Positions 1-8,241 of a stretch of DNA of 16,331 bases are shown here, piece by piece. Source of the stretch: Pirellulaceae bacterium. GTDB taxonomy: Bacteria; Planctomycetota; Planctomycetia; Pirellulales; Pirellulaceae. The translations under genes were made by a program, and so were the position numbers. The stretch covers positions 1 through 16,331 of the forward strand of contig JABDKS010000555.1 in the NCBI GenBank assembly GCA_013002105.1, given 5' to 3'. Every line of letters starts with the position of its first letter. Position 1 is the first letter of the stretch. The notes beneath the pieces were generated by a model, which made no database searches, was not told the DNA's origin, and worked only from the letters and a program-made list of their open reading frames with translations.

Positions 1-1
1 G

Positions 2-1993
2 GACGTCCGGTACAACTTCATCCGCTGGCTCAACAACGACGTCGGGACCGCGATCGGCCCCAGCCGCGTGCACCCGCAAACCGGCGAAATCCTGGATGCC
101 GACATCATTTTGACCGACGGCTGGATTCGTCACTTCAATTTCAACTTCGAAGACTTGATGCCCAAACTGGCGATGGAGGGAACGAGTCCCGAGACGTTGG
201 CTTGGCTGGGACGCAACCCACGCTGGGATCCCAGAATCCGTTTGTCACGTCCCGAAATTGCCAATCACTTGCGAGCCAAATACGCTCGCGAAGCTCAGCT
301 CCCGATGGCTGGATTCTTGATGGCCCAAACCGATCCGTCATTGATCGGTGATGAAGAATTTGACGGCCTGATCGGTCATGTCAGCCAAAAGAATGGTCTT
401 TGCCTGGCTGCCAGCAGCCGCAGCATGGATTTGGCTCTGACACGTATGAATTGGGCTCTGACGTTAATGGCCGATCAAGAGGCCGACGACGAAAAGAAAG
501 AAAAGGACGAAGAAGAGGAAGCAGCCAAGGACGATGCTGACAAGAAAGACGACAAGGACGCCGAGAAAGATGACGCTGACAAGGTAGCCAAGAAGGACAC
601 CGACACGGACGACGATAAGAAGGACGATGACAAGAAGGAAGAGTCGGCCGAAAAAGAAAAAACGGACTTGCTCGATGGGATGCCCGAGTGGTTTGTCGGA
701 CCGTTGCTGGCTGATTTGGTCGCACACGAAGTCGGACACACGCTCGGCCTGCGTCACAACTTCAAAGCGTCCGCTCATCTGGACCTGGACGACATCAATA
801 GCAACGGCACCAAAGGCAAAAAGACGATCGCATCATCGGTGATGGATTACATTCCGATCAACTATCGATTTGAATCGGGCGAAGTCCAAGGCGATTACGC
901 GATGATCGACATTGGCCCGTATGACTTCTGGGCCATCGAGTACGGTTACACGTTCGATGACAAAAAATTGCCCGAGATTCTGAAACGTTGCAGCGAACCC
1001 GCGTTGCAGTACGCAACCGATGAAGACACCAGTGGCCCCGATCCACTCGCTCGCCGATACGACTTCTCCAAAGATCCGCTCGATTATGCCAAAGAACAGA
1101 TGAAGCTGGTGAAGCTTTATCGCGGCCGGATTCTCGAAAAGTTTGTCAAGGATGGCGATAGTTGGGCCAAAGCCCGACGCGGGTATGAATTGACCCTCGG
1201 TCTGCAAACTCGTTCGGCCAGCATGATGGCCAATTGGGTCGGCGGCGCGTTCGTCAATCGTGACAAGAAGGGCGACCCGGGCGATCGACCGCCTGTGGAA
1301 GTCGTTCCTGCCGATCAGCAGCGCGCGGCGTTGAAATTTGTGATCGAAACGTCGTTCAACGACGAAGCTTACGGATTGACGCCAAAATTGCTCGAACGCA
1401 TGAGCGTCGATAAATGGCTTGACTCGGGTTTCAGCCACGGAATGTCCAGTGAAGCGGCTTGGCCGATCCACGACCGCATCTTGGGTGTTCAGGCATCCGC
1501 ACTGACTTGGTTGATGAATCCAACCACCCTGCGTCGTGTCTATGACAACGAATTGCGTCTACCCGAAGACGAAGACGCACTGACGTTGCCGGAATTGCTC
1601 GACACAATCAACAAGGCGGTCTGGAACGAATTGGACAAGGATTGCCCCGAGGGTCGCAATGATCGCAAGCCGATGATCAGTTCGCTTCGTCGCAACCTCC
1701 AGCGGGAGCACATGCAGCGTTTAGTGGACTTGGTTTTGGAAACGTCCGACGACACGGCCGCCTACAAACCGATCAGCAATCTCGCTCGGATGGAACTGCG
1801 AACGCTGGCCAGCCGAATCGAAGCCTCGATCGACAAGTGTGGCAAGAAAATGGATGCCTACTCGTTGGCCCACCTGACCGAAATCAAGGAACGCATTTCG
1901 CGTGCCCTGGATGCCGGTTACACCTACAACGCCGCGAAGCCTCAAATGCCGACCATGTTTCTGCTCGGCAAAGAACCCTCCGCGGGCGAGTAA
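2..1993 (+). CDS. Zinc-dependent metalloprotease, DUF5117/DUF4953-like, 5'-truncated by window edge
   Basis: The reading frame is open from base 2, so this is the C-terminal 663 residues of a longer protein whose start and probable signal peptide lie outside the window. The GTG at 68 is internal, since well-formed coding sequence (DVRYNFIRWLN) precedes it. The zinc site HEVGHTLGLRH (visible residues 242-252) fits the metzincin pattern HExxHxxGxxH, and SVMDY (279-283) is a good Met-turn. The segment GPSRVHPQTGEILDADI is typical of the DUF5117/DUF4953 family of large bacterial metalloproteases, so peptide hydrolysis outside the cytoplasm is the likely role; the substrate is unknown. An Asp/Lys/Glu-rich low-complexity insert (about residues 160-221) lies just before the zinc site and lengthens the protein. 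The gene converges on the TfoX-like gene with a hairpin between them. Family assignment is by recognised motifs; export is inferred from the family, because the N-terminus is not visible. Confidence 0.88.
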   Translation, partial: DVRYNFIRWLNNDVGTAIGPSRVHPQTGEILDADIILTDGWIRHFNFNFEDLMPKLAMEGTSPETLAWLGRNPRWDPRIRLSRPEIANHLRAKYAREAQLPMAGFLMAQTDPSLIGDEEFDGLIGHVSQKNGLCLAASSRSMDLALTRMNWALTLMADQEADDEKKEKDEEEEAAKDDADKKDDKDAEKDDADKVAKKDTDTDDDKKDDDKKEESAEKEKTDLLDGMPEWFVGPLLADLVAHEVGHTLGLRHNFKASAHLDLDDINSNGTKGKKTIASSVMDYIPINYRFESGEVQGDYAMIDIGPYDFWAIEYGYTFDDKKLPEILKRCSEPALQYATDEDTSGPDPLARRYDFSKDPLDYAKEQMKLVKLYRGRILEKFVKDGDSWAKARRGYELTLGLQTRSASMMANWVGGAFVNRDKKGDPGDRPPVEVVPADQQRAALKFVIETSFNDEAYGLTPKLLERMSVDKWLDSGFSHGMSSEAAWPIHDRILGVQASALTWLMNPTTLRRVYDNELRLPEDEDALTLPELLDTINKAVWNELDKDCPEGRNDRKPMISSLRRNLQREHMQRLVDLVLETSDDTAAYKPISNLARMELRTLASRIEASIDKCGKKMDAYSLAHLTEIKERISRALDAGYTYNAAKPQMPTMFLLGKEPSAGE

Positions 1994-2060
1994 GCGATCG
2001 TCGAACCAGTAGAATGGGTTGCCCGCGATTGATTGCGAGCTGATCTAACTATCAAACAAA

Positions 2061-2091
2061 ACGCCGGAAGGTTTCCTTCCGGCGTTTTTTT
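2061..2091. terminator. Intrinsic terminator between convergent genes
   Basis: A perfect 11-bp stem (2061-2071 paired with 2075-2085) closes a 3-nt loop and runs into seven T residues (2085-2091). The + strand therefore has a canonical Rho-independent terminator 68 nt past the metalloprotease stop. On the opposite strand the hairpin is followed by TTTTGTTTGAT, so it may also terminate the TfoX-like gene arriving from the right. Bidirectional use is an inference. Confidence 0.9.
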
Positions 2092-2134
2092 GTGTTCCGA
2101 TCGATCGACGGGCAACGAGCCTGCGACGTGTGAT

Positions 2135-2464
2135 TCACGCCTTCTTGTTGATCGCGATCGATTGTTTGGCCCAACTGCGTAGCGACCGTGTATTGGAAAA
2201 CACGCTGTCGGGAATCTCGTAGTAGGGCATCCGTCCAAACTTCTTGGCATCTGCTTTGACAAACTTGTCGACATTCGAATCGTCCACTTTCAAGTGGGCC
2301 ACACCCTCGGACGTCACCAAAGCAAACATCGACTTGGACTCAAAAATCCCGTACCCGCCAAACATCTTACGAGTGGATACGTCACCCAACGGAGACAGTC
2401 TTTCAGCCAACTGCACAGCAACATCCGTCGCTTGAGAAGTAAGCTTCGCTCCTTTACGGCCCAT
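2135..2464 (-). CDS. TfoX/Sxy N-terminal domain family protein
   Basis: The 109-residue protein is almost entirely one TfoX N-terminal domain. The hallmark RKMFGGYGIF is at residues 32-41, a beta segment with LKVDD at 58-62, and MPYYEIPD at 79-86. In gamma-proteobacteria TfoX/Sxy regulates competence together with CRP and has an additional C-terminal domain. Stand-alone N-terminal-domain proteins of this size are common in other phyla and mostly lack a defined role, so a competence function is not supported here. It appears to be cytoplasmic, with no signal or membrane segment. No strong Shine-Dalgarno precedes the ATG at 2464, but it is the only start that keeps the full domain. It lies 441 bp downstream of the ABC operon on the same strand, probably as its own transcription unit because a repeat pair intervenes. 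It ends 44 nt from the shared hairpin terminator. Confidence 0.85.
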   Translation of the reverse strand: MGRKGAKLTSQATDVAVQLAERLSPLGDVSTRKMFGGYGIFESKSMFALVTSEGVAHLKVDDSNVDKFVKADAKKFGRMPYYEIPDSVFSNTRSLRSWAKQSIAINKKA

Positions 2465-2905
2465 GATGTATCAATCTTTGGTTGGAGATCGGTGCTGAAG
2501 TTCGATTGCGTTTGCCAGCACGCAAAGTTTCCCAGCACGCAAAGCTGTCGCTGAATCCGGGGTCTAGAATAGGTGTCTATACCGTCGACGCATGTTAACA
2601 CGATCGCCCCCGGTGGTCGCTACATCCGCCATGTTCTGTCTGCGACCAGCGCTTTGCACAACCCCGTCAGCCGCGGTTATCAAAAGTAGCCGTCACGCTC
2701 CGCGTGACGAAGCCCGACCCGATGGCCAACCACTTCTGGCGATCCGGATCGGAGACTGTACCTCCCTGATGGTCCACCGTTTCGTTCGATCAAACGTCCG
2801 CCGGTCGAACGCCCAAAATCGGGCTTCGTCACGCGGAGCGTGACGGCTACTTTGGAAATGTGATCTTCGCGGGGCACGCACGAGGACAAGTTGTCTGAAA
2901 ATAGT
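2465..2905. other. Non-coding gap between ABC operon and TfoX-like gene
   Basis: No open frame here has credible codon use or family resemblance; the short frames crossing it read through the repeats. It holds a 13-bp direct repeat (2515-2527 and 2532-2544, core CCAGCACGCAAAG, 17-bp period) in the upstream region of the TfoX-like gene, and the 35-bp inverted repeat pair listed separately. I see no clear promoter and no T-tract terminator for the ABC operon that ends at 2906. Confidence 0.6.
2683..2853. repeat. REPIN/BIME-like pair of 35-bp perfect inverted repeats
   Basis: Copy A (2683-2717) and copy B (2819-2853) are exact reverse complements over 35 bases, with 101 bp between them. Each copy itself contains a 7-bp palindrome with a 3-nt loop (GTCACGC/GCGTGAC; arms begin at 2692 in A), so each can fold alone or the two can pair as one long hairpin. 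The spacer contains the 10-bp palindrome GATCCGGATC (2741-2750). Nested imperfect symmetry, extragenic position and head-to-head pairing are the layout of REP doublets (REPINs), which are usually mobilised in trans by REP-associated tyrosine transposases. No such transposase is in the window. Copy B ends 52 nt past the stop of the ABC operon, so a transcript would carry the structure in its 3' region. A dispersed multicopy nature is inferred, not seen. Confidence 0.8.
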
Positions 2906-4744
2906 CTAAACAGGCGGGGTTTCGACAACGTCTTCTTTTGGCTCGGCGGGGACGGCGGTGCCATCTGAGTCAGCGGCTTTCTCGTCGCTGGCTTCCCCGT
3001 CCGCCGACTTTTCCTTCATCGGAGTCTCAGCGTTTGCGTTATCGGTCTTCGCATCGGCATCGTCATCGCTGTCCACTTGGGGAGGTTCCTTGGACTCTTC
3101 TTCGTCCGCGGCTGCCAGCTCTCGCTTACGTTCTTGTTCCTCCAACTCTTTTCGTCGCGCGGCAGCTTTCTCTTTCTGCGTCTCGCGAAACTCGGCGTAG
3201 GCATTGTGATCGATATCGCCGTAGTCGCGCATCATGGTTGCGAAGGTGTAGAGCGGGAAATTTTCCGGCAAATCTTCCGAATCGATCACATTCATATAGT
3301 GTCGGATCGATTCGAATAGGTCGTCAGCCGTGTCGTCGATCACCAAAACAGGGTAGTCGTCAAAAATTTCGGCCCATTGGACAAACGCTTTCTCGAACAA
3401 CTCGGTCGCCTTGAACAGTTCCGCGTCAGTAATCGCTTTTTCCGCATCGTAAATCAGCTTACGAGCTTCCAGGGTTCGGTCTTCTTGTTCCGCCTGCGCG
3501 AGCGTTTCCCAATAATCGAAGTTGATTTGATCGCGATAGCCGCGAGTTTTATTGTGGCGTTCGGACAGGTCTTTCATTTCGCCGATCAAGCTGACAGCCT
3601 TGAGTCGAACGGACGGATCCGAGTTCTTCGCGACCTCGCCCAGATCCGGTCGCACCATGGCGGCGATGTACTTCATCTGCTCTTTGCCCGCCTCGGTCCG
3701 CTCCTCGGGGGCCCGTTCGTAAACTTTCTTGACATCGACCGGCAGTTCGGCCACTTTCTCGGCAACTGCGGCGTCGTAGGCCTCTTTGGTCAGTTCGCGA
3801 AACTGCTGCAACTTTTCTTCGCGCAAATTTTCTAATTCTTCCAATTGGCCAAGTTTGACGGTGAAGGGCAGCAAAGTCGGGATACTGCGTTTACCAAAGT
3901 CTTCCCAAGCCTTGGACGCCAATTCCCAGGCACTTTTTGCTTTCGCATTTAAGACGCCCTCGTCTTCGATCGCTTCGGCGTGCTTGATTCGCCATTTCGG
4001 TCCTGTCTCGTAGAAATTTAGAGGTGTTTGACGGCGGATCTTGACGCCCGAGTCGACCAAGCCGTAACCGCGTTCCAACCACAGGCGGCCGACCAGCCAG
4101 TTGTCTGGTTTTCCAAAGGGCCCCAGTGCGTCGGGACTATCGATCGGGATTTGTTCGTCCATCAATGACTCATGCAGCACGTCATCGTCGGCGAACAACC
4201 GGCGAAACTGAACTTTCTCGTCCGATACGCCCATCTTTTGCCCGTAGAACCAACCGGTGTACCAGACCAATCGTGGTGCATTTCGATTTTGACGCACACC
4301 GCGTGTCAAAAATTCGGTGCCCTCACGGACCATTTCGTAGCGTTGGCGGTAATCATCGAATTCGATCGAGACGTTGTAGGCCAGGTTGTGTGCTTGATGT
4401 TCCCAGACTTTGTCGTAGTGGGGCTGTAACAACGCGATGTTGTTCAACGCCGCCTTTAGACGGTCCCATTCGTGCATCACGCGGTACTCATGGGCCTTGT
4501 TCCACAGCAACGTGGCCGCCACCCCGCGCAACCCCAGCGACGCAAGTTTCATCGTTTCGCTGGCCGGACTGATTTCGCCCAGGTCACTCTCAGCAATATT
4601 GAACTTCACACGCATTTCGCTCAGTCGGCCACCGGCGTCTCCGCCACCGCTGGAAGGTTGCCCCAAGAGGTACAACGGCACCAGCATCCCCAGCAGGATC
4701 ACCAAGTAAACAAGCTTGCGTCCAAAAACAGTCGAACGATTCAT
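2906..4744 (-). CDS. Membrane-anchored protein of unknown function, third gene of ABC operon
   Basis: I do not recognise a named family for this 612-residue protein, though its character and position suggest a conserved planctomycete ABC-associated component. One hydrophobic segment at residues 11-28, after a basic start ([10 protein letters not shown]), predicts a signal anchor with the bulk outside the cytoplasm. Residues about 60-170 are helical with repeated aromatic and hydrophobic spacing, as in TPR-like scaffolds. The middle is a long charged helical region with coiled-coil potential. Residues 521-612 form an extremely charged Lys/Glu then Asp/Ala tail, probably disordered. Its ATG overlaps the permease stop as ATGA (4741-4744), which implies translational coupling and near-stoichiometric production. 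The likely role is a periplasmic partner or scaffold of the ABC transporter; this is inference from operon context only. The protein resembles no classical solute-binding protein that I can recognise. Confidence 0.82.
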   Translation of the reverse strand: MNRSTVFGRKLVYLVILLGMLVPLYLLGQPSSGGGDAGGRLSEMRVKFNIAESDLGEISPASETMKLASLGLRGVAATLLWNKAHEYRVMHEWDRLKAALNNIALLQPHYDKVWEHQAHNLAYNVSIEFDDYRQRYEMVREGTEFLTRGVRQNRNAPRLVWYTGWFYGQKMGVSDEKVQFRRLFADDDVLHESLMDEQIPIDSPDALGPFGKPDNWLVGRLWLERGYGLVDSGVKIRRQTPLNFYETGPKWRIKHAEAIEDEGVLNAKAKSAWELASKAWEDFGKRSIPTLLPFTVKLGQLEELENLREEKLQQFRELTKEAYDAAVAEKVAELPVDVKKVYERAPEERTEAGKEQMKYIAAMVRPDLGEVAKNSDPSVRLKAVSLIGEMKDLSERHNKTRGYRDQINFDYWETLAQAEQEDRTLEARKLIYDAEKAITDAELFKATELFEKAFVQWAEIFDDYPVLVIDDTADDLFESIRHYMNVIDSEDLPENFPLYTFATMMRDYGDIDHNAYAEFRETQKEKAAARRKELEEQERKRELAAADEEESKEPPQVDSDDDADAKTDNANAETPMKEKSADGEASDEKAADSDGTAVPAEPKEDVVETPPV

Positions 4745-6636
4745 GCCGCGATCTCACGCGATTTGAGGAAGAAATAACTGATCAAAAATGCCAGCACACA
4801 GTAGCCAAAGGTAGCCACGGCGTGACGCGCCAGCAGGGCGCCAAAAATATCGAAGCCACTGGCGGCGTACTCGGCCGTACCAACCATTTTAGGCAAGTTC
4901 GGCAGAGCGGTCGCAATCGCGTCCAACGCGTAAACAATCGCGGCGTCGACCGTTTTGATAACGCGTCCAGCAACTTCTTCGACGTCCAACTGCGTGGTCA
5001 TCGCGTCTTGTTGCAGAATCCGGACGAACGATTCGATCGGGCCCCCACCATGTGAAATATTCGAATCGATGTAGTGCCGCGTGTCATAAATCTGTTCGGC
5101 CGAAAAACCTAACAGCACACAAACGGCGGTGGCGATCATGGCGACCGGACCACTTAAGAACGTACTGAACATGACTCCAAAAGCGGTCACCATGGTCATT
5201 TGCAACCAGATCGAACCGTAGGCCTTTGTCAAATTCCAGCCAAAGGACGTTTCGGCCGGACGCAGGTAAACGCCCCCTTTGGTGACACCCAGATACTGGC
5301 TGCGGTCCAGGCACTTGATGACCAATTGCATCCGCCCGTCTTCTGTCACCAAATCCTCGAAGACATCCAAATCGGTCGCTTCGCCATTCTTGTCCGTTCC
5401 TTGCACTTGCAAAGGCAAGGTCTTCTCATCGACCTGATACTCTTGGACCACAAAATCAATCGGATTGCTTTCCGCTTTTGTGTCGGGATTTCGGATCATC
5501 AGGACCCCTTGAATCCCCGTTTCGATATCGCCTTTGAACGATCGATACGCTCGGACACTCAGATCGACGGGGATGCCATCGGGATATCGCGCCGGGGTGA
5601 CTTGATTGAAATCAAAGATGGCAGCGGCCAACGTGCTGCCTTCGATGTATCCGTGTTGAATCTTTCGCGCACCACGCGAAAGCCCGATCACACGTGAAAT
5701 ACCCGAACTGCTGTAACCACCGGACAACTGCTCGGCACCAACGTCGATGCCTTGCTCTTTTTCGTTGCCGGATCGGTCCAGGAAGGACACTTCGCCGTAG
5801 GATGGCACACGAGCACGCAGCGCCCCGGTGGGCGGTCCAATCGTGAAGGTCCCATCGGCATTTTGCGTTACAACGTGTCGGTGGCCACGATTGATGTCGG
5901 TCAACCCGAGGCCGTCCTCTTTGTCGATTGTGAAAGCATGTTTATGAAACTGGACGTAATCGGTTTCGCCTTCCAAGAGTCCGCGATTGTTGTCACGCAC
6001 TTCGACCACTTCGGTATGCGTGTGACGCAGGCCCCGCTTCACGAACAGGTAACTGGTCAAACCCATCGGAATCAAAATCAGTGTGCCGACTCCGACGAAA
6101 CCCAACATCCGACCTAAAACGATTTCGGTTGGACGCACCGGCTTGGTGACGATCGTATAGATCGTTTTGCTCTTGATATCGGTTGGCAACGAAAAAGCAC
6201 TGATGAACAGCGCCAGAGCCAAGATCAAGTAATTGGTGGCGGTCAGCACAAAGCTGATATACAGTCGCGCGGGATCATCGCTTTCGGGGTTCAAATACCA
6301 GCCGGCGAGCAGCAACCCGACGATGAACAGACCCACGACGAACAGAACTCGACGACGAATCGCTTCTTTGAATGCCAGTCGGGCGAGTGCAAAAACTCGT
6401 CGCGGTGACGTGCCGGGCAAATCAAATCGAAGCAAGTCGCGAATCGTTCGCGCGACGGCGTAGAAACCTTCGACCGGTCCATAGCGGGCCGCCGAAATGA
6501 TGTAGCCGACCATCAGTCCGACCAGGATCGCCAACACGATCAGCACGACGCCCTGCAGCAACGCGCTTTCTAGGAACGCGTTGGGTCGGAGCAGCCATTC
6601 GTTGAATGACCAGAAGTCTTCTGGTTGTAAGTTCAT
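4741..6636 (-). CDS. ABC-2 type transporter permease with large extracytoplasmic domain
   Basis: A 631-residue integral membrane protein. Hydrophobic segments are at about residues 25-49, 97-115, 126-149 and 177-199, then about 270 largely hydrophilic residues (202-470), then further membrane segments at about 480-520 and 603-624. The cytoplasmic stretch [19 protein letters not shown] (161-179) matches the conserved loop of ABC-2 permeases of the NatB/GldF type, in which 'skP..r.e.llGk' precedes a membrane helix. The inferred role is the membrane half of an exporter powered by the upstream ATPase. The inserted domain is unusually large for this class and presumably contacts the substrate or the third operon protein. 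It begins in an ATGA overlap with the ATPase gene (6633-6636) and ends in another with the next gene. The substrate cannot be told from the sequence. Confidence 0.87.
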   Translation of the reverse strand: MNLQPEDFWSFNEWLLRPNAFLESALLQGVVLIVLAILVGLMVGYIISAARYGPVEGFYAVARTIRDLLRFDLPGTSPRRVFALARLAFKEAIRRRVLFVVGLFIVGLLLAGWYLNPESDDPARLYISFVLTATNYLILALALFISAFSLPTDIKSKTIYTIVTKPVRPTEIVLGRMLGFVGVGTLILIPMGLTSYLFVKRGLRHTHTEVVEVRDNNRGLLEGETDYVQFHKHAFTIDKEDGLGLTDINRGHRHVVTQNADGTFTIGPPTGALRARVPSYGEVSFLDRSGNEKEQGIDVGAEQLSGGYSSSGISRVIGLSRGARKIQHGYIEGSTLAAAIFDFNQVTPARYPDGIPVDLSVRAYRSFKGDIETGIQGVLMIRNPDTKAESNPIDFVVQEYQVDEKTLPLQVQGTDKNGEATDLDVFEDLVTEDGRMQLVIKCLDRSQYLGVTKGGVYLRPAETSFGWNLTKAYGSIWLQMTMVTAFGVMFSTFLSGPVAMIATAVCVLLGFSAEQIYDTRHYIDSNISHGGGPIESFVRILQQDAMTTQLDVEEVAGRVIKTVDAAIVYALDAIATALPNLPKMVGTAEYAASGFDIFGALLARHAVATFGYCVLAFLISYFFLKSREIAA

Positions 6637-7643
6637 TGACCCGATTCCTCCGATGAGGATTCAGGGGATGATTCTGCCGATGCGTCCGAAGCCGAAACAC
6701 GACGGGCTCCCGGACGGGCTTCACTCTCCCGGACAATGTTCAAGAACAGGTCTTCCATCGTCGCGGTCGGGTTGTCGATCGATTTCAAGTCGCCGCCGTG
6801 ACGCCGGATGACTTCGACGATCTCCTCTTTGGCCGCGTCACTCAAGCCACTGGCGTGGACCTCGGTGACATCTTGCACTTTCAGTAGATCCGAGACGCGG
6901 CCAAGTTCTTTCAATTCGCCTTGGTGCAGAATCGCAACCCGGTCGCAGACGTCCTGTACGTCGGCCAATTGGTGACTACACAGCAGCACTGTTTTGCCCT
7001 GATCACGCAGAGCCAGGATCAAGTCCTTCATCTCGCGGGTACCGATCGGGTCCAATCCGGTGGTCGGCTCGTCCAACAACACCAAGTCGGGATCGTTGAT
7101 CAGGGCCTGGGCGAGTCCGACCCGACGGGTCATCCCTTTGGAGTATTCGCGAAGCTGCCGGTGTTTGGCTTGCTCCAATCCGACCAGTTTGATCAGTTCG
7201 GCGACGCGTTTCTTTCGGTGAGCCCCCGACATGTCGAACAGGCGACCGTAAAAATCGAGCGTTTCTTCGGCAGTCAAGAACTTGTACAGGTAGGATTCCT
7301 CGGGCAAATACCCGATTCGTTCGTTCTTCTTGGTCTCGCTGGCGTCTTTGTCAAACACCAACACGCGCCCGCTGGTCGGAAACAGCAGCCCCAAGATCAA
7401 CTTGATCGTGGTCGACTTGCCGCTACCGTTGGGACCGAGCAGGCCAAAGATCTCGCCCTTGCGAACTTCGATGTCCAGAGATTTCAGCGCGTGGACCTTC
7501 TTTCGGCCCCAAAAGTCACGGTATATCTTGCTCAGATTTCGTGATTCGATGACAACGCCCGAATCAGTATCCAGGTTAGAAGTGGCTGGGGCAGGTTCGC
7601 CGGTCGAGTCAGCGACCGCAGTTGAATCGGTATCCACGAGCAC
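6633..7643 (-). CDS. ABC transporter ATP-binding protein (ABC-2/NatA-like)
   Basis: A canonical ABC ATPase that drives the adjacent ABC-2 permease. Counting from the GTG at 7643 (336 residues), Walker [10 protein letters not shown] is at 70-78, the signature YSKGM at 167-171 (SKGM in place of the usual SGGQ, normal for the NatA/drug-export branch), Walker B LVLLDEP at 187-193, the D-loop GLD at 196-198 and the switch His at 224. The C-terminal 110 residues include a small alpha/beta domain and a Ser/Glu-rich tail. The frame stays open to an ATG at 7778, but the extra 45 residues do not resemble ABC N-termini; GTG 7643 or GTG 7637 is the more natural start, and neither has a strong Shine-Dalgarno. 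First gene of the operon; its stop overlaps the permease start as ATGA, so all three proteins are probably made from one message. Confidence 0.93.
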   Translation of the reverse strand: MLVDTDSTAVADSTGEPAPATSNLDTDSGVVIESRNLSKIYRDFWGRKKVHALKSLDIEVRKGEIFGLLGPNGSGKSTTIKLILGLLFPTSGRVLVFDKDASETKKNERIGYLPEESYLYKFLTAEETLDFYGRLFDMSGAHRKKRVAELIKLVGLEQAKHRQLREYSKGMTRRVGLAQALINDPDLVLLDEPTTGLDPIGTREMKDLILALRDQGKTVLLCSHQLADVQDVCDRVAILHQGELKELGRVSDLLKVQDVTEVHASGLSDAAKEEIVEVIRRHGGDLKSIDNPTATMEDLFLNIVRESEARPGARRVSASDASAESSPESSSEESGQ

Positions 7644-8241
7644 AAGCTTTCGTAGAGAGACAAAGAAATAAAACACATCAAGCCGCGAAAACCGGGCTCG
7701 AAACCCGTCTTTGGGGCGTGAATCGTCGATGGCAACGTACCAACTCCGACGCCCGCCATCACGCGATGGATGAGCCAATTACGCAGGTATTCGAAAACCC
7801 GCCAGCGCGGAGTTCGAGAACCAGATTTTTACGCTACGGGAGGTCGGCGCGAAGTGTTCGTCCTTTTTGCCCCGTGCCATAGCATATCGGGACCATTCTT
7901 AGCGTGCCTCAGGTAGGACCCGCGGGACTGGACGCAATAAGCGAGGCTGGATGGGGTCGGCAAGACTCAATGGGGTCGGCAAGGTAGCGGTCTGCAAAAT
8001 CGCGACTCCAGCGGAAAATCGCGGCCGACCGGTGCTGCTGGCCAGGTCGATCAATCGGGCCAGGATTCGAGCCTGCCGTAGTTACACCCCGAATATTTTG
8101 CTCGAAGGAGTTTCGCAGCTGCAAACCGGCACCACGAACTTTGCACCATGATTTGCATCACGAATCCCCAAAGTCTGTGATTCCGGCTACAACAGGGCTG
8201 TCACGGTGGTTTCCCGTGAACACACGTGATGGAACCCTTCT
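7644..8241. other. Divergent intergenic region, ABC operon / folC
   Basis: About 600 bp lie between the left-going ABC operon and the right-going folC gene, and must contain the promoters of both. The short open frames crossing it show no recognisable protein and no convincing starts. The only structure I see is a 14-bp direct repeat (7951-7964 and 7970-7983, 19-bp period). I cannot assign -10/-35 boxes with confidence. The part from 7644 to 7778 could be N-terminal coding sequence of the ATPase if the far upstream ATG is used. Confidence 0.5.
7951..7983. repeat. 14-bp direct repeat in divergent gap
   Basis: The sequence ATGGGGTCGGCAAG occurs at 7951-7964 and again at 7970-7983, separated by five bases. 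The 19-bp period is close to two helical turns, which would place both copies on the same face of the DNA, as regulator sites often are. A chance tandem duplication is an equally good explanation. Confidence 0.5.

Noticed and set aside
475..778. Long open frames on the - strand opposite the metalloprotease with Ser/Phe/Val-rich products
   Set aside because: They are the antisense of the Asp/Lys/Glu codon-rich insert, have biased nonsense composition and no starts or ribosome sites.
2135..2464. Competence regulator (full TfoX/Sxy)
   Set aside because: Only the N-terminal domain is present; no competence genes are nearby, so a competence role is not claimed.
2592..2964. Short open frames crossing the 35-bp inverted repeats
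   Set aside because: Their translations are read-through of the repeat (SRHAPRDEA-type peptides) with no family resemblance; the DNA is better explained as a repeat.
7691..7707. CGGGCTCGAAACCCG resembling a tRNA T-arm
   Set aside because: No acceptor, D or anticodon stem can be placed around it in either orientation.
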